NCBI RefSeq assembly: GCF_002941025.1
Contig: NZ_PTJS01000001.1
Coordinates: 744,001 to 808,000, forward strand
DNA length: 64,000 bases
DNA from: Streptomyces sp. QL37
GTDB taxonomy: Bacteria > Actinomycetota > Actinomycetes > Streptomycetales > Streptomycetaceae
Direction: 5' to 3'
Made by a program: the position numbers and the translations under genes. Shown piece by piece: positions 17,659 to 25,837 of this stretch. How positions within the stretch are numbered: position 1 is the stretch's first letter; every line of letters starts with the position of its first letter. The notes below the pieces were generated by a model, which was not told the DNA's origin, ran no database searches, and saw nothing but the letters and a program-made list of their open reading frames with translations.

Positions 17659-18177
17659 TCAAGAGACGAAGCAGCACATCAACACACCGATTCCGGCCAC
17701 CCCCAGGGTGATGACCGTCAGGTCCACGGCCACCCTGATGATCCGAAACTTGCGGTGCGCGAGAGCGGCCAGCCGCGCCACATTGCGGGCGTCCGCCTGG
17801 ATCCGTCCTTCGGCAGCCTGCCACGTCGCGGTGGCGACGACAGCTTCAGGAACCTCATTGGGACATGGGCCGTCCATCCCCGTAAGCGCCGTACCATCCG
17901 GCAGGACAGGACGCAGAGCCAGGAGTGCCGTGATGAGTGCGGCGGCGGCCCCCGCGCTCGTCACCACAAGGGCCGCCCTCACCACCCAGCCAGCCTCTGC
18001 GGCCACTGGCAGCGCCGCGACCACGACAGCCAGAAGGGCCGCGTCCAAACCACACAGCACGGTCGCCTTGGTGTCGGCCCGCTGCACCTCCACGAACAAC
18101 TCGGCTGCCCTCATACGCATTCTGCCCACCGCATCGCAAGACAGAGCTACTTCATTCCGCACCTCTGATCCGGACAC
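17659..18177 (-). CDS. Pycsar-effector-like membrane protein (DUF5706/PycTM type)
   Basis: A 172-residue membrane protein at the head of the island operon. An N-terminal amphipathic helix leads into the RADTKATVLCG segment, which resembles the ADTKAS signature of DUF5706 (PycTM) effectors. Two transmembrane helices follow (about residues 42-62 and 66-90). Then comes a cytoplasmic helical stretch (WQAAEGRIQADARNVARLAA) and a C-terminal membrane helix (VAVDLTVITLGVAGIGVLM). In Pycsar defence such proteins damage the membrane when they bind cCMP or cUMP. The start GTG at 18177 is the first in frame. It is followed after 40 nt by the Crp-type gene and two genes away from the cyclase. Family call is by motif and topology only. 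Confidence 0.78.
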   Translation of the reverse strand: MSGSEVRNEVALSCDAVGRMRMRAAELFVEVQRADTKATVLCGLDAALLAVVVAALPVAAEAGWVVRAALVVTSAGAAAALITALLALRPVLPDGTALTGMDGPCPNEVPEAVVATATWQAAEGRIQADARNVARLAALAHRKFRIIRVAVDLTVITLGVAGIGVLMCCFVS

Positions 18178-18360
18178 GTCACCCGCCGCCTCTCCGTCAC
18201 AACAGGACCAGCCCTGTCACACCCCAAGATGACAGGGCAGCGGACGAGGCAGGTGCCCAGCAGAGGGCACAACGGCAGGCAACTACGCCACACACGCATG
18301 AAAGGACCACTCAGTTACCCTGGCGGAAGTGCATGTAACTCCCAGATGCTGCCGTGAGCT
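18178..18360 (-). promoter_or_regulatory. Probable promoter region of the island operon
   Basis: The 183 nt upstream of the membrane-effector gene are the only place for an operon promoter inside the island. A 6-bp inverted repeat AGTTAC/GTAACT (18313-18318 and 18335-18340, 16-nt spacer) is a possible regulator site, but it is short and not a canonical Crp palindrome. No firm -35/-10 boxes are seen. Confidence 0.35.
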
Positions 18361-18663
18361 GACTGGAGCACGCCCGGGGCCGAGCTTGCTGACCACGTCG
18401 TCCTACTGAGTCGCGTCGCGCAGGACGGCCGTGACGTGCGCCGCCACGATCTCCGGCACACGGGCCTGACCTGGTTCGCCGATGCCGGGGTTCAGATGCA
18501 CGTCCCTCGCAGGATCGGTGGCCACGGATCCCCGATGGCCACGCAGCGCTACCTACATCCGGACGTACACAAGATCACGGCAGCCGGCACAGCACTCTCC
18601 GCGCACCTCGGCGCGCTCGGCGCACCGCGCTCTCTGCCGAGCCCGATCGCCATGACCCGCTGA
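18361..18663 (+). pseudogene. int: Tyrosine integrase, C-terminal fragment
   Basis: Only the last ~100 residues of a phage-type tyrosine recombinase remain. Box II motifs are readable: RRHDLRHTGLTWFADAGV with the R-H-x-x-R core, then RRIGGHGSPMATQRYLHPD with the GH and the catalytic Tyr. The N-terminal arm-binding and most of the core domain are absent upstream. The stop at 18663 lies 44 bp before the right att repeat, the normal int-att arrangement in actinomycete integrative elements. A functional enzyme would need roughly 350-400 residues, so this copy is dead. Confidence 0.9.
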
Positions 18664-18707
18664 CGTCGGTCAAGAAGGCTGGTCCCCAGCTGGTCCCAAG
18701 AAACGAC

Positions 18708-18836
<129 letters not shown>

Positions 18837-18884
18837 ATGCGATTCCCCCGGCTTCCCGGGTGACCGCGCAGGACAAACATTACC

Positions 18885-21539
18885 TCACTCCGAGGACCGT
18901 ATCGACGCCCCCACCTGGTGCGCGCGGTTCGCCAGCCCTTCGGCGCCGCAGGCGGTGGCGAGCTTCCCGGCCCGGGCGAGCTCCCGCCGGGAGCGGATCG
19001 CCGTGCCGTACTCGAAGCGGGCCACGGCGTGCTCGTACGCCGACGAGGAGCCCTCGAGGTGGCGTACGGACTCGGCCAGCAGGTGGGTGGCCTCCTCCTC
19101 CGGTGCGAACAGGGCCACGCAGCGCAGCGCCTCACCGATCGCCGTGTCCGTGCCGAAGCGTTCCGCGTGGACGCGCGCCCGGGTCGCCAGCTGTGCGGCC
19201 CGTGCCGGGTCCGTGTCGGCCAGGGCCCGGGCGAGATCCCCGGCCCAGGGCGCCCAGACGCCGTTGAACCGGCCCCGTGGCTCCAGTGCCGCTCCCGCCG
19301 ACTCCAGCTCGGCCACGGCCTCCTCCGTGCGCCCTTCGGCCAGCAGCAGCCGTCCGCGTACGCACGGGGCGTCCGGCAGGACCATCGCGCTGGGGTACGG
19401 CGGGCCGAAGGCGTAGCGGTCGGCGACCAGCCGGGCCTCCGCCGTCCGGCCGCGGGCGAGCAGGGTGTCGACGAGGAGACAGGTGGCGTCCCAGTGGACG
19501 GGCAGTCCGCTGCCGGCCCGGTCGGCGAGGCGCAGTCCCTCGCGCAGGAAGCCCTCCGCCTCGGCGAGGCGGCCGCGCCTGCGGTGGACGAGGCCCAGGA
19601 GCGTGTGGGCGAACGCGAGGTGCGCACCGCTCCAGCCCGAGATCTCGAAGGCACGGACGGCCTCGCCGAAGAGTGCCTCCGCCCGGTCGAGCTGGTCGGT
19701 GAACGCGTAGGTGATGCCCACCATCGTGGGGAGTTCGAAGCCCCACTCGGAGTCGGTCCAGCCGAGCCCGCGCGCGGGCCTCCCGTCGACGAGGGCGCGT
19801 TCGCAGAAGCCGACGACGAGCTGGGCGTTCTCGCCGCGGAGCATCGCGTCGAAGGCCCGCAGGGTGAGCAGGGCACGCTCGGCGTTGTCGCGGCCCTTGA
19901 GGTGGTCCGCGTTGCGGGCGAGACGGGCCGACCGTGCGGGCCCGTCGTCCTCGGTTGCCTGCATGCCCTCCCACAGGAAGTGCGCGGCCTGCAGACGCAT
20001 CAGGCCGGGGCCGGGAGCGGTTCGCGAGGCCTCGGCCGCCAGCGAGAGCGCCGCGTCCTTGAGCTGGTTGTTGTGGGACAGGGCGGAGGCGAGCCGGAAG
20101 GTGGCGTCGACCCGGAGCGTCTCGTCGAGCCCGGGTGTGTCGAGCGCGGCGCGCAGGTGCTGCACCGTGGTGGCCGGCGAGGAGAGCAGCGTGGCGCAGC
20201 CCAGTTCGTACAGCAGCTCCGCTCGGTCCTGAGGGCGCGGTGGCTCGTCCAGGGCGCGTTCGAGACAGCGTCTGGCGGCTTCCGGGGCGCCGACGGCGAG
20301 GTGCTGCCGTGCCGCATCGCGGAGCTGCGCGACCAGCTCCTGGTCGTCGTCCGGGTGGACTTCGAGCAGATGGCGGGAGGCCGCAGCCGCACCCAGCCCG
20401 GCCTGGGTGATCGCCCAGGCCGCCCGTCCGTGCATGGCGGTGCGGGTCGCCGGAGGGATCGAGCGGTAGACGGCGGTGGCGATGAGCGGGTGGACGAATT
20501 CCAGCGGGTCGAATCCGCTGACGATGCGGGCGTCCCGCAGCCGGGCCGTGCAGTCGGCGGCCTCCGCCGAGCTCATTCCCGCCAGGGTCGCGGCGAGCTC
20601 CTGGGAGATCTCGGTGCCGAGCACGGCCGCCGCCCAGGCGAAGCGGTTGGCGTTGGTGCCGAGGCGTTCGAGGCGGGCGACGAGCCCGCTGCCCCGGGCC
20701 GAGGCACCGAGCTCGCGAAGGAGGCCGGCGGATTCCTCGACCGGTGCCAGTTCGCGGTCCTGCGCCTTGGCGACGAGCTCGACCGCCTCGTACGGGTTCC
20801 CTCCGGTGACGGCCCAGACCTCGCGGCAGAAGGGGTCGTCCGCGTGGTCACCGAGCCCGGCGCGGACCAGTTCGGCCGTGGCCTCAGGGGTGAGCGCGCG
20901 CAACGCGACCCGGGTCAGCGCCGGATGGCCGGTGGTGCTGTTCTCCTTGGGGCGCGCCATGGCCCAGTCGGCGTCGCGGTCGGCTGCCTCCTGGGGGCGG
21001 TGCGCCTGGACGACCAGCACGGGCAGTTCGGAGAGCCGCGCGGTGAATCCGGCGAGCCAGGCGAGGGATTCGCCGTCGGCCCAGTGCGCGTCGTCCACTA
21101 TGAGGAGCAGCGGCCGGTGGCTGAGGCGGGAGGCGAGGCGGGACACGACGTAGTCGAGGCCGTCCCTGACACCCTGCGGGTCGGGCTGCGGGCCACTGGG
21201 ATCGGCCAGGCCCAGTGCGGGTGCCGCGATCTCGAACCAGTCGCCGAACAGGGCACGGGTCTCGTCGGCGGGGAACCTGGCCAGCGCGGGCTGGAGCAGC
21301 TGGCGTACGACGTGGAACGGCACCGAGGTGACCGTCTCGCCGCCGCGCGCGGACCAGATGGTGCAGCGGTCGGCGGCCATGACCTGGATCTCTCCGAGCA
21401 GCGCGGTCTTGCCGATGCCGGCCTCTCCGCTGAAGACCAGTAGTCCGCCGGCTGCCTGTCCGCCACAGAGGGCGTCCAACGCCTTTGCGGCTGCGGCGAG
21501 TTCCGGTTCGCGCTCGTACAACGGCCGGGACGGCTTCAT
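18885..21539 (-). CDS. Large AAA-ATPase regulator of the LuxR/LAL type lacking its HTH
   Basis: An 884-residue protein of the LAL (large ATP-binding LuxR) layout. An N-terminal AAA ATPase has Walker A GEAGIGKT (residues 38-45) and Walker B LLLIVDDAHWADG, and a long TPR-like helical region follows (for example GRLAEAEGFLREGLRLAD). The protein ends with LANRAHQVGASIRSSE; the LuxR helix-turn-helix normally following (TPRE..VA..) is absent and is not found in the 48 nt before the tRNA. It therefore cannot bind DNA through the usual domain. It may act as a partner of another regulator or be a truncated gene. ATG at 21539 follows GGGGAGG. The tRNA-Pro gene is directly downstream. Confidence 0.85.
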   Translation of the reverse strand: MKPSRPLYEREPELAAAAKALDALCGGQAAGGLLVFSGEAGIGKTALLGEIQVMAADRCTIWSARGGETVTSVPFHVVRQLLQPALARFPADETRALFGDWFEIAAPALGLADPSGPQPDPQGVRDGLDYVVSRLASRLSHRPLLLIVDDAHWADGESLAWLAGFTARLSELPVLVVQAHRPQEAADRDADWAMARPKENSTTGHPALTRVALRALTPEATAELVRAGLGDHADDPFCREVWAVTGGNPYEAVELVAKAQDRELAPVEESAGLLRELGASARGSGLVARLERLGTNANRFAWAAAVLGTEISQELAATLAGMSSAEAADCTARLRDARIVSGFDPLEFVHPLIATAVYRSIPPATRTAMHGRAAWAITQAGLGAAAASRHLLEVHPDDDQELVAQLRDAARQHLAVGAPEAARRCLERALDEPPRPQDRAELLYELGCATLLSSPATTVQHLRAALDTPGLDETLRVDATFRLASALSHNNQLKDAALSLAAEASRTAPGPGLMRLQAAHFLWEGMQATEDDGPARSARLARNADHLKGRDNAERALLTLRAFDAMLRGENAQLVVGFCERALVDGRPARGLGWTDSEWGFELPTMVGITYAFTDQLDRAEALFGEAVRAFEISGWSGAHLAFAHTLLGLVHRRRGRLAEAEGFLREGLRLADRAGSGLPVHWDATCLLVDTLLARGRTAEARLVADRYAFGPPYPSAMVLPDAPCVRGRLLLAEGRTEEAVAELESAGAALEPRGRFNGVWAPWAGDLARALADTDPARAAQLATRARVHAERFGTDTAIGEALRCVALFAPEEEATHLLAESVRHLEGSSSAYEHAVARFEYGTAIRSRRELARAGKLATACGAEGLANRAHQVGASIRSSE

Positions 21540-21646
21540 GCCTCCCCTTCCCAGGGTGGTTGCGAAGAGCACAGAGCCTAACCGTGCGCGGGTGCGGACG
21601 GACAGGGTTCCCGCGGTTCTCCGCAGGTGCGAGGCACAATCGGGGG

Positions 21647-22180
21647 GTGGACGAATCTCGCAGGGACCGCGACGAGGAAGGGCGGGCGCGCAATGCGCGC
21701 CCCCGGGACGGGCTGGGGCGCCCCCTGCCCTACGGGGCTCCGGGGGTGGAGCGGCAGCCCGAGGGTGTGGTGCGCTCCCCCGACGAGACGGTGCGCGAGG
21801 CCCAGCGGCTGCTGGACGCGGGAATGCCCTTCCATGCCCACGAGGTGTTCGAGGACGCCTGGAAGTCGGGGCCGGACGCGGAGCGCGAGCTGTGGCGGGG
21901 CCTCGCCCAGATGGCGGTGGGGCTGACGCATGCCGCTCGGGGCAACACGGCGGGCGGGGCGCGGCTGTTGAGGCGGGGCGCCGCGGCCGTCGACGGGTTC
22001 CGGGCGTCGGACCCGCACGGGATCGGTGTGGACGGGCTGATCGGCTGGGCGGGGGAGCTGGCGGGCCGGGTGGATCCCTCCGGCCCCGGGGGATCCGGCC
22101 GTCGCCAGGAGGGCGCTCCGGCCGTGGACGCGGCCGCGGAGGCGCCCCGGTTGCGCCGGGGAGACCGGCCCGGGGAGTGA
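21647..22180 (+). CDS. DUF309 domain protein
   Basis: A 177-residue protein with the DUF309 core in the middle: LDAGMPFHAHEVFEDAWK, then ERELWRGLAQMAVGLTHAARGN and a last helix DGLIGWAGELAGRV. DUF309 proteins are small helical proteins of unknown function with a conserved HAHE-type patch. The N-terminal 50 residues and the Pro/Gly-rich C-terminal tail are low-complexity. GTG at 21647 is chosen as the first start after the divergent regulator's promoter region; the true start could be a little downstream. It diverges from the LAL-type gene. Confidence 0.85.
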   Translation: MDESRRDRDEEGRARNARPRDGLGRPLPYGAPGVERQPEGVVRSPDETVREAQRLLDAGMPFHAHEVFEDAWKSGPDAERELWRGLAQMAVGLTHAARGNTAGGARLLRRGAAAVDGFRASDPHGIGVDGLIGWAGELAGRVDPSGPGGSGRRQEGAPAVDAAAEAPRLRRGDRPGE

Positions 22181-22285
22181 GAACACGAATGGGGTAGGTT
22201 TTGCTACTTCTTGACGGCGTGTCGATCACGCCGGTCACGTTCACGTTCCATTCTTCGACCACTCGCTCAGGAGACGGACGCCCCG

Positions 22286-22708
22286 ATGACCGACATCATC
22301 AACGGCCTCGGCCGTGCCACCGCGTACGGGGCCCTCGGCGTCGTACTGCTCGTTCTCGGCATATTTCTGATCGACGCCCTGACACCGGGCAAGCTCGGCC
22401 GCCAGATATGGGAGGAGCGCAACCGCAACGCGGCGCTGCTCCTGAGCTCGGCGCTGCTGGGCATCGGCGGCATCGTGTTCACGTCGATCTGGACGACGTA
22501 CGAGGACTTCGGCAAGGGGCTCGCATCCACGGCCGCGTTCGGGCTGCTCGGTCTGATCATGATGGCGGTGGCCTTCCTCGTCGTGGACCTGGTCACGCCC
22601 GGGAAGCTGGGGACCACGCTGGTGGAGCGGGAGCCGCACCCGGCGGTGTGGGTGACGGCGGCCTGCAACCTGGCGGTGTCCGCGATCGTGTCGGCGTCGA
22701 TCGCCTGA
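22286..22708 (+). CDS. DUF350 family membrane protein
   Basis: A 140-residue integral membrane protein with four predicted helices and the internal duplication typical of DUF350: LGIFLIDALTPGKLG near residue 27 and FLVVDLVTPGKLGTTL near residue 97. The two D-x-x-TPGKL loops are the family signature. Function is unknown; DUF350 genes often sit in membrane-stress operons. ATG at 22286 has AGGAGA 13 nt before it. It is followed after 61 nt by another small membrane protein. Confidence 0.9.
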   Translation: MTDIINGLGRATAYGALGVVLLVLGIFLIDALTPGKLGRQIWEERNRNAALLLSSALLGIGGIVFTSIWTTYEDFGKGLASTAAFGLLGLIMMAVAFLVVDLVTPGKLGTTLVEREPHPAVWVTAACNLAVSAIVSASIA

Positions 22709-22769
22709 TCGCCCCGGGATCCCCCGGTCCGGCGAACACCACGGTGCGCAGCCATTACGATCCGGCGTC

Positions 22770-23129
22770 ATGAGCACTTCTGACCAGGACCAGGAACAGG
22801 ACCACCGGCAAGAGCAGGACCACGAGCCGGGAGAGAGCCCCGCGGCGATACCGGGGGCCGCGGCGCAGGAGCGGAGACTCACTCCGCGTCAGGCGCGGCG
22901 GCTGCGGATCGTTCTCTCCTCGGTGGGCATGGCGGTGATGGCCGTCGTCCTGGCTCTCCGGATCGCCAGCCGTTCGTCGGTCCTGGTCGTCGGGGTCTAC
23001 GGACTCGCCCTCATCCTCTGCGGTGTGGTGATCGAGCTCAGCAGGAACGGCCGCACCCGGCTCGGCAGCTGGCTGCTGGGAGCGGGACTGCTGGCTGCCG
23101 TCGGCGCCGACTGGCTGCTCATCCCCTGA
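22770..23129 (+). CDS. Small membrane protein, unknown
   Basis: A 119-residue protein. The first 40 residues are a polar, Gln/Asp/His-rich tract with repeating DQEQD/RQEQD units. Then RRLTPRQARRLRIVL leads into three short hydrophobic helices (VLSSVGMAVMAVVLALRI, VLVVGVYGLALILCGVVI, GSWLLGAGLLAAVGADWLL). The pattern fits small actinomycete inner-membrane proteins, possibly DUF3017-like, but I cannot name a family with confidence. It ends 24 nt before the convergent oxidoreductase operon. Confidence 0.7.
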   Translation: MSTSDQDQEQDHRQEQDHEPGESPAAIPGAAAQERRLTPRQARRLRIVLSSVGMAVMAVVLALRIASRSSVLVVGVYGLALILCGVVIELSRNGRTRLGSWLLGAGLLAAVGADWLLIP

Positions 23130-23153
23130 CCCAGCCCCTGCCCCTCCCCGCCG

Positions 23154-24425
23154 TCACTGCGCCCTGATCCGTACTGCGGTGCCGTGCGGGTCGACGTGGT
23201 CGGTCCAGTCGGCCGCCAGATGGAACGGCCTGCCCGGAACGGCGGCCGACAGCAGCCGCTGCCGGTGGAGTTCACGCCCGTCCTGCGAGACGACGAGCAG
23301 CGGCCTGGACAGCCTCCGCATGGTGCGCAGGACGAATCGGTCCCCCTGCGGGCGCGCGCCGTCGGGGCCCGTCACGTTGGGGGCGATCCACCGCAGGGGC
23401 GCGTCGACGACCACGGGCCGGCCGCCGCCCGCGGGTTCGTCGGTGCCGGCCAGGCGGTGCAGCACGGGCACCGCGACGGCCCGTCCCTCCTGCGCCGCGA
23501 ACTCCGCGCGTTCGACGGCGTGCAGCACGTTCCCGGCGGCGAAGACGCCCGGCCGCGAGGTGCGGAACGCCGCGTCGTACGCCGGTCCTCGCGTGCCGGG
23601 ATCGAGGAGGATCCCACCGCGCCTGGCCAGTTCGTGGTCGGGGACGAAGTCGCCGGTCAGGACGACGGTGTCGCACCGCAGCGTGGTGGTGCGGCCGTCG
23701 TCGTGGCGCAGGGCCACTCCGGAGAGCCGGGTCCTGCCCGTGAGCCCGGTGACGGTGGCGGCGGTGAGCAGCGGGGTGTGCGGGCTCCGCAGCCGGACCG
23801 GCCGGGGTGGCTGATCGGTGACCAGGGCGACGACGTGGACCCCGGCGGCGCGCAGGGTGGCGACGGCCGCGTGCCCGACGGGCTCGTCGCCGACGACGAC
23901 CGCCCTGGTGCCGATCCGCTGCCCGTACAGGTGGACGGCCTGCTGGAGTTCGCCGGTGGTGTAGACGCCGGCCGGCCGGGTGCCGGGGATCAGGCGGGCG
24001 CTGCGCGGCCGTTCGCGGGCGCCGGTGGCGAGGACGACGGCCCGGGCGGCGATCCGCTCGACTCCTGCGGGCCCGGTGGTCTCGACGGTGCGGGGGCCCG
24101 CCCAGCCGGTGACGGTGACGCCGGTACGGAGCTCGGCGCCCGCGTCCAGGGCCGCGGCCACGCTCCGCCGGGCGTAGACCGGCCCGCTCGTCCCTCCCTG
24201 GGCGTACGCGGACGCGGTGGCCGACGCCCAGGCGTGGGCGGCCCGTTCGAGGCGTCCGCCGAATCCTCCGTGACAGCAGTGGCGGGGGACTCCGCCCGCC
24301 TCCTGCTCGCGTTCCAGGATCTCCACCCGGCCCGCTCCCGCCGCGGCGAGTTCGGCGCCGGCCGCCAGACCGGCGGGGCCTGCGCCGACGATCAGGACGT
24401 CGACGTCGCGTGCGTGTCCGGTCAC
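23154..24425 (-). CDS. NAD(P)/FAD-dependent oxidoreductase (GlpB/HcnB-like partner)
   Basis: A 423-residue flavoprotein. The N-terminal Rossmann dinucleotide site is LIVGAGPAGLAAG, a second nucleotide-binding region lies near RAVVVGDEPVGHAAVATL, and the ATG motif VVLATGARERPRSARLIPG is the pyridine-nucleotide-disulfide-oxidoreductase type. The C-terminal FAD segment SRPGVFAAGNVLHAVERAEF is clear. GTG at 24425 overlaps the stop of the preceding gene as GTGA. Third gene of a kinase-dehydrogenase-oxidoreductase operon; it is likely the electron-transfer partner of the [2Fe-2S]-containing dehydrogenase upstream. Confidence 0.88.
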   Translation of the reverse strand: MTGHARDVDVLIVGAGPAGLAAGAELAAAGAGRVEILEREQEAGGVPRHCCHGGFGGRLERAAHAWASATASAYAQGGTSGPVYARRSVAAALDAGAELRTGVTVTGWAGPRTVETTGPAGVERIAARAVVLATGARERPRSARLIPGTRPAGVYTTGELQQAVHLYGQRIGTRAVVVGDEPVGHAAVATLRAAGVHVVALVTDQPPRPVRLRSPHTPLLTAATVTGLTGRTRLSGVALRHDDGRTTTLRCDTVVLTGDFVPDHELARRGGILLDPGTRGPAYDAAFRTSRPGVFAAGNVLHAVERAEFAAQEGRAVAVPVLHRLAGTDEPAGGGRPVVVDAPLRWIAPNVTGPDGARPQGDRFVLRTMRRLSRPLLVVSQDGRELHRQRLLSAAVPGRPFHLAADWTDHVDPHGTAVRIRAQ

Positions 24426-25837
24426 GGTCGCGCCTCCTCGAACAGGGCGCGGACGGCGGCGCCGCAGTAGAAGCCCTGACACCGGCCGCCACGGGCGCGT
24501 GTGCGGCGCCGCAGGCCGTCCAGGGAGTGCGGCGGGACCGTGGAGGACAGCGCGTCCCGGATCTCTCCGAGGGTGACCTGTTCGCAGTGGCAGACGAGGG
24601 TGCCGTACGCCGGGTCCCCCGCGATCAGGTCGGCGTCGCGGTAGGGGCGGGGGTACGCCTCGCCGAGGTTGGGCATCGTGACGGGCGGGAGCGGGCGGGG
24701 CTCGGTGAGGTCCAGGCCGGTGGCGGCCAGCAGACCCATGACATGGCGGCCGATCGCCATGGACGCGGTCAGACCGGTGGAGCGGATGCCGCCCACGGCG
24801 ACGTAGCGCAGTTCGGGGTACTCCTGGATGCGGTAGTCCTCCTGCCCGGTGGCGGCGCGCAGACCGGCGTAGACGGCGGTGACCTCCTCGTCGAGGAGCG
24901 CGGGCACGACGCGGTGGCCCTTCTCGCGCAGGAGGTCCAGGCCGTCGGCGGTGGACCCGGTGGCGGTCTTGTCGTCGAGCTCCTCGGCGGTGGGGCCGAG
25001 GAGGACGTTGCCGAAGACGGTCGGTGCGACCAGGACGCCCTTGCCCGCCGGGCCAGGGACCGGCAGGAGGATGTGGCCGACGAGGCCGCGGGCGAGCTTG
25101 TCGAAGACGATGAGCTGGCCTCGGCGAGGGGTCACGGTGAAGACGTCGTGGCCGAGGAGCCGGTCGATCTCGTCGGCGTACAGCCCTGCGGCGTTGACCA
25201 GGTGGCGGGTGCGCAGCGGGCCGCGCGAGGTGGTGAGCGTGTGGGCTTCGGCGTCGCTCGCGATGTCCTGCACCCGGCAGTTGAGGTGCAGGTGGACGCC
25301 TGCCCGCACGGCCTGGGTGGCGAAGGCGAGCGGGGTGGTCCAGGGGCAGATGACGCTCTCGTCGGGGATCTCGAGCGCGCCGAGCGCGCCGGGCCCCAGA
25401 TGCGGTTCGGCGGACCGCAGTTCGTCGGCGCCGATGATGCGGGCCGCGTGGTAGCCGTTGCGTTCGGCCTTGTCCCGGAGCCCGGGCAGCGCGGCGAGCT
25501 GGTCCTCGTCCCAGGCCACCAGGAGGGCGCCGACCCGCTCGACCGGGATGCCGGTCTCGGCGGCGTAGTCGGCGAGGAGATCCCGTCCTTCGCGCACGAG
25601 GCGGGCCTCCAGCGAACCGGGGACGGCGTCGAAGCCGGTGTGCAGGATCGCGGTGTTCGCCTTCGACGTGCCGTTGCCGATGTCGTCGGAGGCGTCGACC
25701 AGGGCGGTGCGCAGGCGGTGGCGGGCGAGTTCGCGGGCGATGGCCGTGCCCACGACGCCCGCGCCGACGACGGTCACGTCGTACGTGCCCTCCGCGTCCT
25801 GCTCGGAGGGCAGCGGGCCGGTGAGGGTGACGGTCAC
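24422..25837 (-). CDS. FAD-dependent glycerol-3-phosphate dehydrogenase-like protein with C-terminal [2Fe-2S] domain
   Basis: A 471-residue flavoenzyme of the GlpA/DAO superfamily. FAD binding is at VTVVGAGVVGTAIAREL, and the DAO core includes NAAGLYADEIDRLLG and VAVGGIRSTGLTASMAIG. The C-terminal ~80 residues form a BFD-like [2Fe-2S] domain with Cys in VCHCEQVTLGEI and RCQGFYCG. Oxidation of glycerol-3-phosphate to dihydroxyacetone phosphate is the best-supported reaction because glycerol kinase is the preceding gene. GTG at 25837 overlaps that gene's stop (GTGA) and the next gene overlaps in turn, so the three are tightly coupled. Another sugar-alcohol phosphate remains possible. Confidence 0.88.
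   Translation of the reverse strand: MTVTLTGPLPSEQDAEGTYDVTVVGAGVVGTAIARELARHRLRTALVDASDDIGNGTSKANTAILHTGFDAVPGSLEARLVREGRDLLADYAAETGIPVERVGALLVAWDEDQLAALPGLRDKAERNGYHAARIIGADELRSAEPHLGPGALGALEIPDESVICPWTTPLAFATQAVRAGVHLHLNCRVQDIASDAEAHTLTTSRGPLRTRHLVNAAGLYADEIDRLLGHDVFTVTPRRGQLIVFDKLARGLVGHILLPVPGPAGKGVLVAPTVFGNVLLGPTAEELDDKTATGSTADGLDLLREKGHRVVPALLDEEVTAVYAGLRAATGQEDYRIQEYPELRYVAVGGIRSTGLTASMAIGRHVMGLLAATGLDLTEPRPLPPVTMPNLGEAYPRPYRDADLIAGDPAYGTLVCHCEQVTLGEIRDALSSTVPPHSLDGLRRRTRARGGRCQGFYCGAAVRALFEEARP

Noticed and set aside
18918..21443. Long plus-strand open frame opposite the LAL-type gene
   Set aside because: Antisense shadow with low-complexity composition; the minus strand has Walker motifs and a ribosome site.
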